Shown: positions 31,693 to 39,226 of the stretch, piece by piece
How the letters are laid out: each line of letters starts with the position of its first letter
How positions within the stretch are numbered: the stretch's first letter is position 1
Assembly: GCF_007954365.1 (NCBI RefSeq)
Contig: NZ_VOLO01000001.1
Span: 248,001 to 312,000 of the forward strand
From: Frigoribacterium sp. ACAM 257
GTDB lineage: Bacteria > Actinomycetota > Actinomycetes > Actinomycetales > Microbacteriaceae
DNA: 64,000 nucleotides
Direction: 5' to 3'
Notes under the pieces: model-generated
Told to the model about the DNA's origin: nothing
What the model saw: only the letters and a program-made list of their open reading frames with translations
The model's database searches: none
Made by a program: the position numbers and the translations under genes

Positions 31693-33227
31693 GCGACGCT
31701 CCTCAGCGCCTCGGCCGGGCGGAGCCTCGACGCGCGCCACCCGCCCACGGCCCCGGCGAGCAGCCCGCCGACGACGGCCAGCCCGACCGCGAGGAGCACG
31801 ACCGAGATCGTGACGGGAGCGTGCAGGACGACGTCGGTCGTGGCCGCGGCCATCTGCTGGCCGAAGCCGCCGCCGCCGCCCGCCGCCGCGCCTCCTGCAT
31901 CGGCCGCCGCACCGGGACCGCCGGCGCCGGGACCCGCCGCCGCGGTCGTGGCCGCGGCGGACAGGGTCGGCGCGACGAGGTTCACGACGAGCACCCCGAC
32001 GAGACCTGCCGCGACGCCGACGACGCCGCCGACGAGGCCCTGCACGAGCGACTCGCCCGCCACCTGCCGGGTGATCCGCGCGTTGCTCCAGCCGATCGCC
32101 TTGAGGGTGCCGAACTCGCGGGTGCGCCGGCCGACGCCCGACACGGTGAAGAGGATCGCGATGAGGAACGCCGCGGCCAGCACGATCACCGAGAGCCAGG
32201 TGCCGAGCTTCCCGATCAGGTCGGAGGCGGTCGTCAGCGAGCCGGAGACGCTCGACGCGAGGTCGGACTGCGTGCTCACGGTCGCGTCGGGCAGGGCCGC
32301 CTGCAGGTCGGTCTTCAGGGAGTCGACGCCGCTGGCGCTCGCCGCGGTCACGAAGACGTCGCTGATCTGGTCGGTCAGGCCGCTGAGCGCCTGCGCCGTG
32401 TCGAGGGGGACGTACGCGTCGGAGGCGGTGGCCGCGTCGGACGACGTGGACGCGACGATCCCCACCACGGCGAAGTCCGTGCCGCCGACGGCCAGCGTGT
32501 CGCCGACCGCGAGCTCGGCGCTCGTGGCGTAGGTCTGGTCGAGCACGACGACGTCGGCGCCCGCGTCGTCGGCGGTGAGGGCGCGGCCGTCGACGAGCGA
32601 CGCGCTGGTCAGGGGGCCGACCGAGGCCGCGCTCGGGTCGAGGCCGGTGACCGAGAACTGGTCGACGTCGAAGGCGCTGCCGCCGGCGCCGTCCGCCCCG
32701 CCGGTGGGAGGTGCGGGCTGGGTGCCCGAGTCGGTCCCGTCCGTGCCGGTGCCGGTGCCGCCGTCCGCGCCCGCACCTCCTGCGGTGCCCTGGGAGAAGT
32801 CGGGCAGCGTGCCCGAGAAGCTCGAGTTCTCGAGGCTGAGCGTGGCCGTCGCGGCGGACACGCCGTCGACGCCCTCGACAGTGGCCAGGGCCGACGAGTC
32901 GAAGGTCGCGGTGCCGCGGGCGGCCGAGAGGGTGCTCTGGGCGACCTCGGTGCTGCCGTCGTCCGTCGTCGTGCCGTCGCCGGAGCCGAAGGCGAACTGC
33001 TGGCCGGGGCCTCCGCCGTCCGCGCCCGGCTCGGCCGCCTGGGTGATCGTGACGTCGGTGCCGACCCCGTAGACGGACTCGAGCACGGACGACTGGGCGT
33101 TCCGCACGCCGGCCGCCACGCCGCTGACGATGATGACGAGCGCGATGGCGAGCGCCATGCCCGCCGCGACGACCACGGTCTGCTTGCGTCTGTTGCTCAG
33201 CTCTCTGAGCAGGTAGGTCAGGAACAT
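31689..33227 (-). CDS. MacB/FtsX-family ABC transporter permease with a large Gly/Thr-rich extracellular domain
   Basis: A 512-residue permease. TM1 (VVVAAGMALAIALVIIVSG) is near residue 25, followed by about 275 extracellular residues. That domain is MacB-like (LVDGRALTADDAGADVVVLD, YVPLDTAQAL) but is interrupted by Gly/Thr/Asp-rich stretches near 65-90 and 150-185. TM2-TM4 lie after residue 305, with RTREFGTLKAIGWSNARITR as the cytoplasmic loop, and a second Gly/Ala-rich insert sits before the last helix. Such transporters act as mechanotransmitters on envelope substrates. ATG 33227 has GAGGAG upstream. Confidence 0.9.
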   Translation of the reverse strand: MFLTYLLRELSNRRKQTVVVAAGMALAIALVIIVSGVAAGVRNAQSSVLESVYGVGTDVTITQAAEPGADGGGPGQQFAFGSGDGTTTDDGSTEVAQSTLSAARGTATFDSSALATVEGVDGVSAATATLSLENSSFSGTLPDFSQGTAGGAGADGGTGTGTDGTDSGTQPAPPTGGADGAGGSAFDVDQFSVTGLDPSAASVGPLTSASLVDGRALTADDAGADVVVLDQTYATSAELAVGDTLAVGGTDFAVVGIVASTSSDAATASDAYVPLDTAQALSGLTDQISDVFVTAASASGVDSLKTDLQAALPDATVSTQSDLASSVSGSLTTASDLIGKLGTWLSVIVLAAAFLIAILFTVSGVGRRTREFGTLKAIGWSNARITRQVAGESLVQGLVGGVVGVAAGLVGVLVVNLVAPTLSAAATTAAAGPGAGGPGAAADAGGAAAGGGGGFGQQMAAATTDVVLHAPVTISVVLLAVGLAVVGGLLAGAVGGWRASRLRPAEALRSVA

Positions 33228-33318
33228 CGGGGGTCTCCTCGGTGCAGGGGGATCCACAAGGGGATCGGGTCGGAGGCGACGCTAGGCACGCGGTCTCGCA
33301 GCACTCGATGGGCCGCCC

Positions 33319-33334
33319 ATGAGGTTCCTATGAG
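33319..33334 (-). promoter_or_regulatory. candidate response-regulator box (ABC side)
   Basis: ATGAG occurs at 33319-33323 and 33330-33334, an 11-bp direct repeat as OmpR-type dimers prefer, inside GAGGTTCCTATGAG. The same GGTTCCTATGA word recurs in inverted form 38 bp away on the kinase-regulator side. Confidence 0.5.
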
Positions 33335-33371
33335 CGACGCGCAGCCGACGCATCGGAGCAGCACAGTCCGT

Positions 33372-33382
33372 TCATAGGAACC
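33372..33382 (+). promoter_or_regulatory. candidate response-regulator box (two-component side)
   Basis: TCATAGGAACC is the exact inverted copy of GGTTCCTATGA at 33323-33333 and lies 17 bases before the regulator start. The pair probably lets one regulator control both divergent operons. Confidence 0.5.
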
Positions 33383-33399
33383 GGCTCGAAGCTGAGTAG

Positions 33400-34146
33400 G
33401 TGACCACGACGACCCCCACCCCTGCACAGGCCCCCCGACTCACCCGGGCCGACGGCTCGCCCCTCAGAGTCCTCGTCGTCGACGACGAGAACAGCCTCAC
33501 CGACCTGCTCTCGATGGCCCTCCGCTACGAGGGGTGGGACGTCAAGGCCGCCGCCGACGGGCAGGGCGCTCTCGCGCTGGCCCGCGAGTTCCAGCCCGAC
33601 GCGATCGTGCTCGACTGGATGCTGCCGGACATCGACGGCATCCAGGTGCTCGGCCGCCTGCGTGCAGGGGGCGACGACACCCCGATCCTGTTCCTCACCG
33701 CGAAGGACTCGGTCGAGGACCGCGTGTCCGGCCTCACCGCCGGCGGCGACGACTACGTCACGAAGCCGTTCTCCCTCGAGGAGGTGGTGGCCCGGCTGCG
33801 AGGCCTCATCCGCCGGTCGGCCTCGGCCGTCAGCGAGGCCGGCGACAGCCGCATCGTCGTCGGCGACCTGGTGCTCGACGAGGAGAGCTACGAGGTGCAC
33901 CGCGGCGACCGCGAGGTCGAGCTGACCGCCACGGAGTTCGAGCTGCTGCGCTTCCTGATGCGCAACCCGCGCCGGGTGCTCAGCAAGGCGCAGATCCTCG
34001 ACCGCGTCTGGAGCTACGACTTCGGCGGCAAGTCGAGCGTCGTCGAGATCTACATCTCGTACCTCCGCAAGAAGATCGACGCGGGTGAAGAGGCGATGAT
34101 CCACACCGTGCGCGGCGTGGGCTACGTCATCAAGCCCACGTCGTGA
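33400..34146 (+). CDS. OmpR/PhoB-family response regulator
   Basis: A 248-residue regulator. After 20 residues comes the receiver domain with DDE at 28-30, phospho-acceptor D72 in IVLDWMLPDIDG and the Lys of YVTKPFS. The C-terminal winged helix starts with VGDLVLDEESYEV and contains LTATEFELLRFLMRNPRRVL and SSVVEIYISYLRKKID, ending HTVRGVGYVIK. It overlaps the kinase gene by four bases. The divergent MacB-like transporter is the probable main target. Confidence 0.95.
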   Translation: MTTTTPTPAQAPRLTRADGSPLRVLVVDDENSLTDLLSMALRYEGWDVKAAADGQGALALAREFQPDAIVLDWMLPDIDGIQVLGRLRAGGDDTPILFLTAKDSVEDRVSGLTAGGDDYVTKPFSLEEVVARLRGLIRRSASAVSEAGDSRIVVGDLVLDEESYEVHRGDREVELTATEFELLRFLMRNPRRVLSKAQILDRVWSYDFGGKSSVVEIYISYLRKKIDAGEEAMIHTVRGVGYVIKPTS

Positions 34147-35729
34147 GCGCGGCCGCACCCGGAGGGTCCCGTCTCGGCGGGCTCCTCGGGCGCGTGCCCC
34201 GCGCCTCCGCCCCCCTCACGCTCCGCAACCGCCTGATCCTCAGCATCGTCGCCATCGTCGTGCTCCTGACCGTGGTCATCGGCACCGTGAGCGTGGTCGC
34301 GCTCCGCGGCTCGCTGATGCGCCAGCTCGACGACGACCTCGCGAGCGCGACCGGCCGGGCCGTGGCCGCCGCCTCCGTCGGGGGATCGTCCGGCCGCCCG
34401 AGCCTGAGTCCGGACAGCGACGCGCTCGGTGCGCCCCGCCAGGCGCCGGGCACCTTCACCGCCGTGCTCGTCGGCGACGTCGTGCAGCAGGCCTTCACCG
34501 TGACCGAGAGCGGCGAGCTCGAGGACCCGCTGACCGACGAGATCACCTCGGCGCTGGCGACCGTGCCCGACGCGGGCGGCCCGGTCACCGTGTCGCTCGG
34601 CTCGGACCTCGGCGGCTACAGGGTCGAGGCCGTCCCCGTGACCCTCACGTCGCGGAGCGGCGGCACCGTGTCGTCGGGCTACCTCGTCGTGGGCCTGCCG
34701 ACCGACAGCGTGACCCAGACCGTCGCCGGGATGATCGCCTCCATCGCCTTCGTCACCCTGCTCGGCCTCGTCGTCGCGATCCTGATCGCCTACGCCGTCG
34801 TGCGGCGGGCGCTGCGGCCCCTCGAGCGGCTGTCGGACACGGCGCTGCGCGTCGCCGAGCTGCCCCTCGACCGCGGCGAGGTCGCGCTCGCCGAGCGCGT
34901 CGACGAGCAGGACACCGACACCCGCACCGAGGTCGGCCGGGTGGGCGCGTCGCTCAACCACATGCTCGGGCACGTCGCGGCGGCGCTGGAGGCGCGGCAG
35001 CAGAGCGAGAACAAGGTGCGGCAGTTCGTCGCCGACGCCTCGCACGAGCTGCGCACCCCCTTGGCGTCCGTCCGCGGCTACGCCGAGCTGACCCGGCGGA
35101 TGGGCACGGGCCTGCCCGACGACGTCGTCTACGCGATGGGCCGCATCGAGTCGGAGTCGCTGCGCATGACGTCGCTCGTGGAGGACCTGCTGCTCCTCGC
35201 CCGCCTCGACGAGGGTCGTGACATCGTCGTGGCCGACGTCGACCTCACCCGCGTCGTGCTCGACGCCGTCAACGACGCAGGGGTGGCCGACCCTGCCCAC
35301 GACGTCGACGTCGTGCTGCCCGACGAGCCGGTGGTCGTGCCGGGCGACGCGATGCGGCTGCACCAGATCGTCGCGAACCTGCTCACCAACTCCCGGACCC
35401 ACACGCCGGAGGGCACGCCCGTGCACGTCGCCCTGGGCGTCGACGAGGTGGCGCGCCGTGCCGTCGTCACGGTGTCCGACGAGGGCCCCGGCATCGACCC
35501 GGCGGTGCTGCCCGTGCTGTTCGAGCGCTTCGCCCGGGCCGACAGCTCGCGGTCGCGCAAGGCCGGCTCGACCGGGCTGGGGCTCGCGATCGTCGAGGCC
35601 GTCGCGCACGCCCACGGCGGCGACGTCGCGGTCTCGAGCAGCCCCGACGGCGCCGCCTTCACGGTGCGCCTCCCGCTCACCGTGCCGCCCGCGCCCGCGC
35701 CCGCGTCGCCGCCTGCCGCTGCCGCCTGA
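34143..35729 (+). CDS. sensor histidine kinase (HisKA type)
   Basis: A 528-residue membrane kinase. TM1 at about residues 32-54 (LILSIVAIVVLLTVVIG) and TM2 near 205-225 flank an extracellular sensor domain of some 150 residues. A HAMP linker follows (VVRRALRPLERLSDTALRVA). The phospho-acceptor box is FVADASHELRTPLASVRGYA, the N box NLLTNSRTHTPEG, and the G boxes VSDEGPGIDP and GSTGLGLAIV. The last 15 residues are an Ala/Pro tail. Likely partner of the regulator just upstream, sensing an envelope-active compound handled by the MacB-like system. Confidence 0.95.
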   Translation: MSAAAPGGSRLGGLLGRVPRASAPLTLRNRLILSIVAIVVLLTVVIGTVSVVALRGSLMRQLDDDLASATGRAVAAASVGGSSGRPSLSPDSDALGAPRQAPGTFTAVLVGDVVQQAFTVTESGELEDPLTDEITSALATVPDAGGPVTVSLGSDLGGYRVEAVPVTLTSRSGGTVSSGYLVVGLPTDSVTQTVAGMIASIAFVTLLGLVVAILIAYAVVRRALRPLERLSDTALRVAELPLDRGEVALAERVDEQDTDTRTEVGRVGASLNHMLGHVAAALEARQQSENKVRQFVADASHELRTPLASVRGYAELTRRMGTGLPDDVVYAMGRIESESLRMTSLVEDLLLLARLDEGRDIVVADVDLTRVVLDAVNDAGVADPAHDVDVVLPDEPVVVPGDAMRLHQIVANLLTNSRTHTPEGTPVHVALGVDEVARRAVVTVSDEGPGIDPAVLPVLFERFARADSSRSRKAGSTGLGLAIVEAVAHAHGGDVAVSSSPDGAAFTVRLPLTVPPAPAPASPPAAAA

Positions 35730-35744
35730 CCTGCGCCCGTCGTG

Positions 35745-35802
35745 CACCCCGGAGTGGACGATGCACCCCGTCGTTACGAGGTGCATCGTCCACTTCGGGG
35801 TG
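35745..35802. repeat. 58-bp palindrome (23-12-23), downstream copy of locus B
   Basis: Arms 35745-35767 and 35780-35802 are complementary at 22 of 23 positions around a 12-base centre. The core word is GGTGCATCGTCCAC (right arm). A second element of the same size and core lies at 36278-36335; between them is the decayed AbiEi/DUF559-type gene. Confidence 0.9.
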
Positions 35803-35847
35803 CCGGGCGCGGGCGCGGGCGCGGGCGCCGCACGAGCCGCCGCCGTC

Positions 35848-36159
35848 ACGCGGCGCGGGTCGACGGGGATTCCCGCTCGCGTGAGCAGGGCGGCGAGGCG
35901 GCGCGGGGCGGACCGCGCTGCCGTGCGACGCCACCGAGCAGGCGGAGCCGAGCACCACGGCCCTCGTCTGCAACACGAGCCGGCCTCGAGGGTCGAGCGC
36001 GTCCCAGGTCGGCTGTTCCACGAAGACGCCTCGGCGCACGCGCACGACCTGGCGGGCCGCGACGGCCCGACGCAGGCTACGAGCCTCGCGCGACTGTGCG
36101 CCGTGCGTGGCGGCGAACGAGAGCGGGACGGTCAGCGGGTCGAGGTCGAGGAGGGGCAT
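35848..36159 (-). pseudogene. AbiEi/DUF559-type gene with an internal deletion
   Basis: From ATG 36159 the minus strand encodes MPLLDLDPLTVPLSFAATHG and then SREARSLRRAVAARQVVRVR, with CSVASHGSAV near residue 65. This aligns with the N-terminal wing-helix part of the intact protein at 58158-59078 (LREAAAAGTLTRLRLGSYVD...VSHVSAAV). Directly after, in another frame, APRRLAALLTRAGIPVDPRR matches that protein's last residues (GALCRRLESHGVRVGRP). About 200 middle codons, including the nuclease-like core, are gone and the frame is broken. Confidence 0.7.
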
Positions 36160-36277
36160 CCCGACACTGTCGGGGACGCGGGCGGTCAGGCGCGCGTCGG
36201 TCGCGCCTCCTGTGGATCGTCGGCGGTCCGTCCACAGCTCGCGGCGATCGGCCGGCACGTGCCTGTAGACCGGCGGA

Positions 36278-36335
36278 CACCTCGCCGTGGACGATGCACC
36301 CCGATACGACGGGGTGCATCGTCCACTACGGGGTG
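36278..36335. repeat. 58-bp palindrome (23-12-23), upstream copy of locus B
   Basis: The right arm is at 36313-36335, the left arm at 36278-36300 (degenerate at its outer end), centre 12 bases. The inner 16 bases, GTGGACGATGCACCCC and complement, pair perfectly. The right arm plus one base matches the element at 35780-35803 at 23 of 24 positions. It starts 119 bp before the start codon of the decayed gene. Confidence 0.9.
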
Positions 36336-36370
36336 CGTAGCGACCGCCGACCGACCGCAAGAGGCGCGAC

Positions 36371-36400
36371 TTGCGTCGACGCGCCTCCTGCGTCTACTGT
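36371..36400 (+). promoter_or_regulatory. promoter of rplJ-rplL
   Basis: TTGCGT (36371-36376), 18 bases, TACTGT (36395-36400), some 210 bases before the rplJ start. Confidence 0.6.
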
Positions 36401-36618
36401 GTACCCAGCCCAAGACCGCCGGTTGTCCTCGTCTGCTCGCAGACGGAGGCCGAAGGTTCTCGAGAGAGAGCGACCAGCGCAGGTGTGTGAAGTCGTTCCT
36501 CGCTTCTGCGAGATCCAGCTCCGTGCGCCAGCGCCGGAGCTTTTTCCATGCCCCGTCCTCGGACGAGACGTGAGCGAGTGCCAGGGGGCTGCCGGCACAC
36601 CCACGTTTTAGGAGAGCC
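36401..36618 (+). ncRNA. rplJ-rplL leader with attenuator hairpin
   Basis: The long leader between promoter and rplJ contains an intrinsic terminator: AGCTCCG (36517-36523) pairs with CGGAGCT (36535-36541) and is followed at once by a run of five T, rare in this genome. Upstream segments (TCTGCTCGCAGACGG and others) can form further helices. L10-L12 leaders in many bacteria bind the L10(L12)4 complex; this one looks built for premature termination when L10 is in excess. Confidence 0.65.
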
Positions 36619-37134
36619 ATGGCGAACAAGGAAGCATCGGTCGCCGAGCTCACGGAGAACTTCCGTAGCTCGACCGCCGTTCTGCTCACCGAGTACCGCG
36701 GTCTCACTGTGGCAGAGCTCAAGGAGCTCCGCACCGCCATCAGTGCAGACGCGACGTACGCCGTGGTGAAGAACACGCTCAGCAAGATCGCGGCGAACAA
36801 CGCCGGCATCAGCTCGTTCGACGACGAGCTCGTCGGCCCGTCTGCGATCGCCTTCGTGCACGGAGACCCTGTCGCCGTCGCCAAGAGCATGCGTGACTTC
36901 GCCAAGGCACACCCCGCGCTGATCGTGAAGGGCGGTTACTTCGACGGTAACGCCCTGACCGCAGCCGAGGTCACCAAGCTCGCCGACCTCGAGTCGCGGG
37001 AGGTGCTGCTGGGCAAGCTGGCCGGCGCCTTCAAGGCCTCGCTGTTCGGCGCTGCTTACCTGTTCAACGCTCCGCTGTCGCAGGCCGTCCGCACGGTCGA
37101 GGCGCTGCGCGCGAAGCAGGAAGCCGACAGCTAA
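36619..37134 (+). CDS. rplJ: 50S ribosomal protein L10
   Basis: L10 forms the base of the ribosomal stalk and carries L7/L12 dimers. The 171-residue protein begins [20 protein letters not shown] with the rRNA-binding core ([30 protein letters not shown]) and ends in an L12-binding helix ([13 protein letters not shown]...[12 protein letters not shown]). TTTTAGGAGAGCC supplies the ribosome binding site. rplL follows after 51 bases. Confidence 0.98.
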   Translation: MANKEASVAELTENFRSSTAVLLTEYRGLTVAELKELRTAISADATYAVVKNTLSKIAANNAGISSFDDELVGPSAIAFVHGDPVAVAKSMRDFAKAHPALIVKGGYFDGNALTAAEVTKLADLESREVLLGKLAGAFKASLFGAAYLFNAPLSQAVRTVEALRAKQEADS

Positions 37135-37185
37135 CAGCTGTCGCAGCAACCACCACCACTTAAAGAACACAACAAGGAGAACACC

Positions 37186-37569
37186 ATGGCGAAGCTCACG
37201 CAGGACGAACTGATCGAGGCCTTCAAGGAGCTCACGCTCATCGAGCTCAGCGACTTCGTGAAGAAGTTCGAAGAGGTCTTCGAGGTCACCGCTGCTGCCC
37301 CCGTGGCCGCTGCCGGTGCCGCCGGCCCCGCCGCCCCCGCCGAGGAGGTCGAGGAGAAGGACAGCTTCGACGTCGTCCTCGAGGCTGCCGGCGACAAGAA
37401 GATCCAGGTCATCAAGGAGGTCCGCGCGCTCACGAGCCTCGGCCTCGGCGAGGCGAAGGCCGTCGTCGACGGTGCCCCCAACACCGTCATCGAGGGTGCG
37501 AACAAGGAGACGGCCGAGAAGGCCAAGGCTCAGCTCGAGGCTGCCGGCGCCACCGTCACCCTCAAGTAG
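37186..37569 (+). CDS. rplL: 50S ribosomal protein L7/L12
   Basis: The stalk protein that recruits translational GTPases. The 127-residue product has the N-terminal dimerisation domain ([20 protein letters not shown]), an Ala/Pro hinge near 38-50 and the C-terminal domain with [20 protein letters not shown] and [11 protein letters not shown]. Ribosome binding site AAGGAG precedes the ATG. A strong terminator follows 69 bases downstream. Confidence 0.98.
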   Translation: MAKLTQDELIEAFKELTLIELSDFVKKFEEVFEVTAAAPVAAAGAAGPAAPAEEVEEKDSFDVVLEAAGDKKIQVIKEVRALTSLGLGEAKAVVDGAPNTVIEGANKETAEKAKAQLEAAGATVTLK

Positions 37570-37637
37570 TCTGCGGGGCCCACGGCCCCTCGCGATCTCG
37601 GTCGCACAGCACTGCCTGCTCGTCCGCGAGCACACGA

Positions 37638-37665
37638 GGCGCCGCTCCCCACGGGGAGCGGCGCC
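37638..37665. terminator. strong hairpin after rplL
   Basis: GGCGCCGCTCCCC pairs perfectly with GGGGAGCGGCGCC around AC, followed by TTCGTCGTTCTC. It stands between convergent genes and can also stop transcripts of the permease gene. Confidence 0.8.
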
Positions 37666-37722
37666 TTCGTCGTTCTCGGCTGCGGTACGGGTCCGGGCCG
37701 AGGTCGACCCGGCGCTGCAGCC

Positions 37723-39174
37723 TCAGCCGCGGGCGACGACCGAATGGCGCCGGCCGTAGAGCGCGTACACCGCGACCCCGACGCCCATCCACACGGCGAA
37801 GGCCGCCCAGGTGACCCAGCCGAGCGTCACCATGAGAAGCACGCAGGTCGCGAACCCGAGCAGCGGCACGACCGGGTACAGCGGCACGCGGAATGTCCGC
37901 TCGAGCTCGGGCCGGTTGCGGCGCAGCCAGATGACCGACAGGTTCACGAGCGCGAAGGCGAAGAGCGTGCCGATGCTCGTCGCGTCGGCGAGGGCGCCGA
38001 GGGGGATGAACGCGGCGGTGACGGCGACCGCTCCGCCGACGATCAGCGTGCCCGCGACGGGCGTGCGCGTCCGCGGCGAGATCCGGCCGAGGACCGACGG
38101 GACGAGCCCGTCGCGCGCCATCGACAGGAAGATGCGCGTCTGCCCGTAGAGCACGGTCAGGACGACGGAGGCGATGGCCGCGACCGCGGTCACCGCGAAG
38201 AGGAACGCCACCCAGGGCTGGCCCGTGATGTCGGCCACGATCGTCACGAGGGTCGCCTCGCCGTCGGTGAAGTCCTGCCAGGGGCGTGCGCCGACCGCGG
38301 CGACGGCGACGAGGATGTACAGCGCCGTGATGATGACGATCGAGGCGACGATCGCCCGCGGCAGGTCCCGCTTCGCGTCCCGCGCCTCCTCGCCGGCCGT
38401 GGACGCCGCGTCGAATCCGATGTACGAGAAGAACAGGCGGGAGGCGGCGGCCGAGACCCCGGCGGCGCCCATCGGCGCGAGGGGCTCGAAGTTGCCCGCG
38501 CTGAAGGCCGTGAACGCGACGGCGACGAAGAAGACGAGCAGGCCGACCTTGACCACGACCAGCACCGTGTTGACCCAGGCGCTCTCGCGGGCACCCGGCA
38601 CGAGCACGAGCGTGGCGAGCAGCACCAGCGCGGCGGCGGGCAGGTTCAGCAGGCCGCCCTCGGCCGGCGGACCGGCGACGACGTCGGGCAGCGAGAGGCC
38701 GAAGACGCGCAGGGCCTCGTCGACGTACTGGCCGGCTCCCACCGCGACGGCCGCGACCGAGACGGCGTACTCGAGCACGAGGCACCAGCCGCAGACCCAC
38801 GCGACGCCCTCGCCGAGGGTCGCGTAGGCGTAGCTGTAGCTCGAGCCGGAGACGGGCACGCTGCCCGCCATCTCGGCGTACGACAGGGCGGAGAGCAGGG
38901 CGGCGACTCCGGCGAGGACGAAGGCGAGCCAGACAGCGGGCCCGGCGAGGGGCACGGCCGTGCCGAGGACGACCAGGATGCCGGTCCCGAGTGTCGCCCC
39001 GATGCTGATGGCGGTCAGGTGCCAGACGCCGAGGGTGCGGCGCAGTCCGCGGGCATCGGACGCCTCGGCCTCGCGGGCGAAGGCCTCGAGCGGCTTGCGA
39101 CGCAGCAGCTGCTCACCGAGCGAGGGGCGGGCGGAGGCGGGAGCCGAGGAGGCGCGGGTCAGGTCGTCGTGCAC
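37723..39174 (-). CDS. amino acid permease (APC superfamily, cationic amino acid transporter type)
   Basis: A 483-residue transporter with 12 or more membrane segments. TM1 carries the helix-breaking AISIGATLGTGILVVLG (substrate site, G-x-G pattern), TM2-3 contain ALSYAEMAGSVPVSGSSYSY and TM6 FFSYIGFDAASTAGEEARD. The loop PRAIVASIVI and the YGQTRIFLSMARDGLVP segment are hallmarks of the CAT subgroup. The 45-residue cytoplasmic N-terminus (LLRRKPLEAF) is also usual there. GTG start with leaderless box. Substrate probably basic or neutral amino acids. Confidence 0.92.
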   Translation of the reverse strand: MHDDLTRASSAPASARPSLGEQLLRRKPLEAFAREAEASDARGLRRTLGVWHLTAISIGATLGTGILVVLGTAVPLAGPAVWLAFVLAGVAALLSALSYAEMAGSVPVSGSSYSYAYATLGEGVAWVCGWCLVLEYAVSVAAVAVGAGQYVDEALRVFGLSLPDVVAGPPAEGGLLNLPAAALVLLATLVLVPGARESAWVNTVLVVVKVGLLVFFVAVAFTAFSAGNFEPLAPMGAAGVSAAASRLFFSYIGFDAASTAGEEARDAKRDLPRAIVASIVIITALYILVAVAAVGARPWQDFTDGEATLVTIVADITGQPWVAFLFAVTAVAAIASVVLTVLYGQTRIFLSMARDGLVPSVLGRISPRTRTPVAGTLIVGGAVAVTAAFIPLGALADATSIGTLFAFALVNLSVIWLRRNRPELERTFRVPLYPVVPLLGFATCVLLMVTLGWVTWAAFAVWMGVGVAVYALYGRRHSVVARG

Positions 39175-39186
39175 CGCGAGAGGCTA
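39172..39186 (-). promoter_or_regulatory. leaderless -10 box and GTG start
   Basis: On the minus strand TAGCCT (39181-39186), six bases, then GTG (39172-39174). No ribosome binding site. Confidence 0.6.
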
Positions 39187-39226
39187 CCGCACGGCGAGAC
39201 GTCGGCCCGGCCCCGGGCGCGCCCGG

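Noticed and set aside
35677-36360. A full 227-codon minus-strand gene spanning both locus B palindromes
   Set aside because: Only the stretch after ATG 36159 is protein-like; the ends translate palindrome sequence, and the C-terminal homology lies in another frame, so it is a broken gene.
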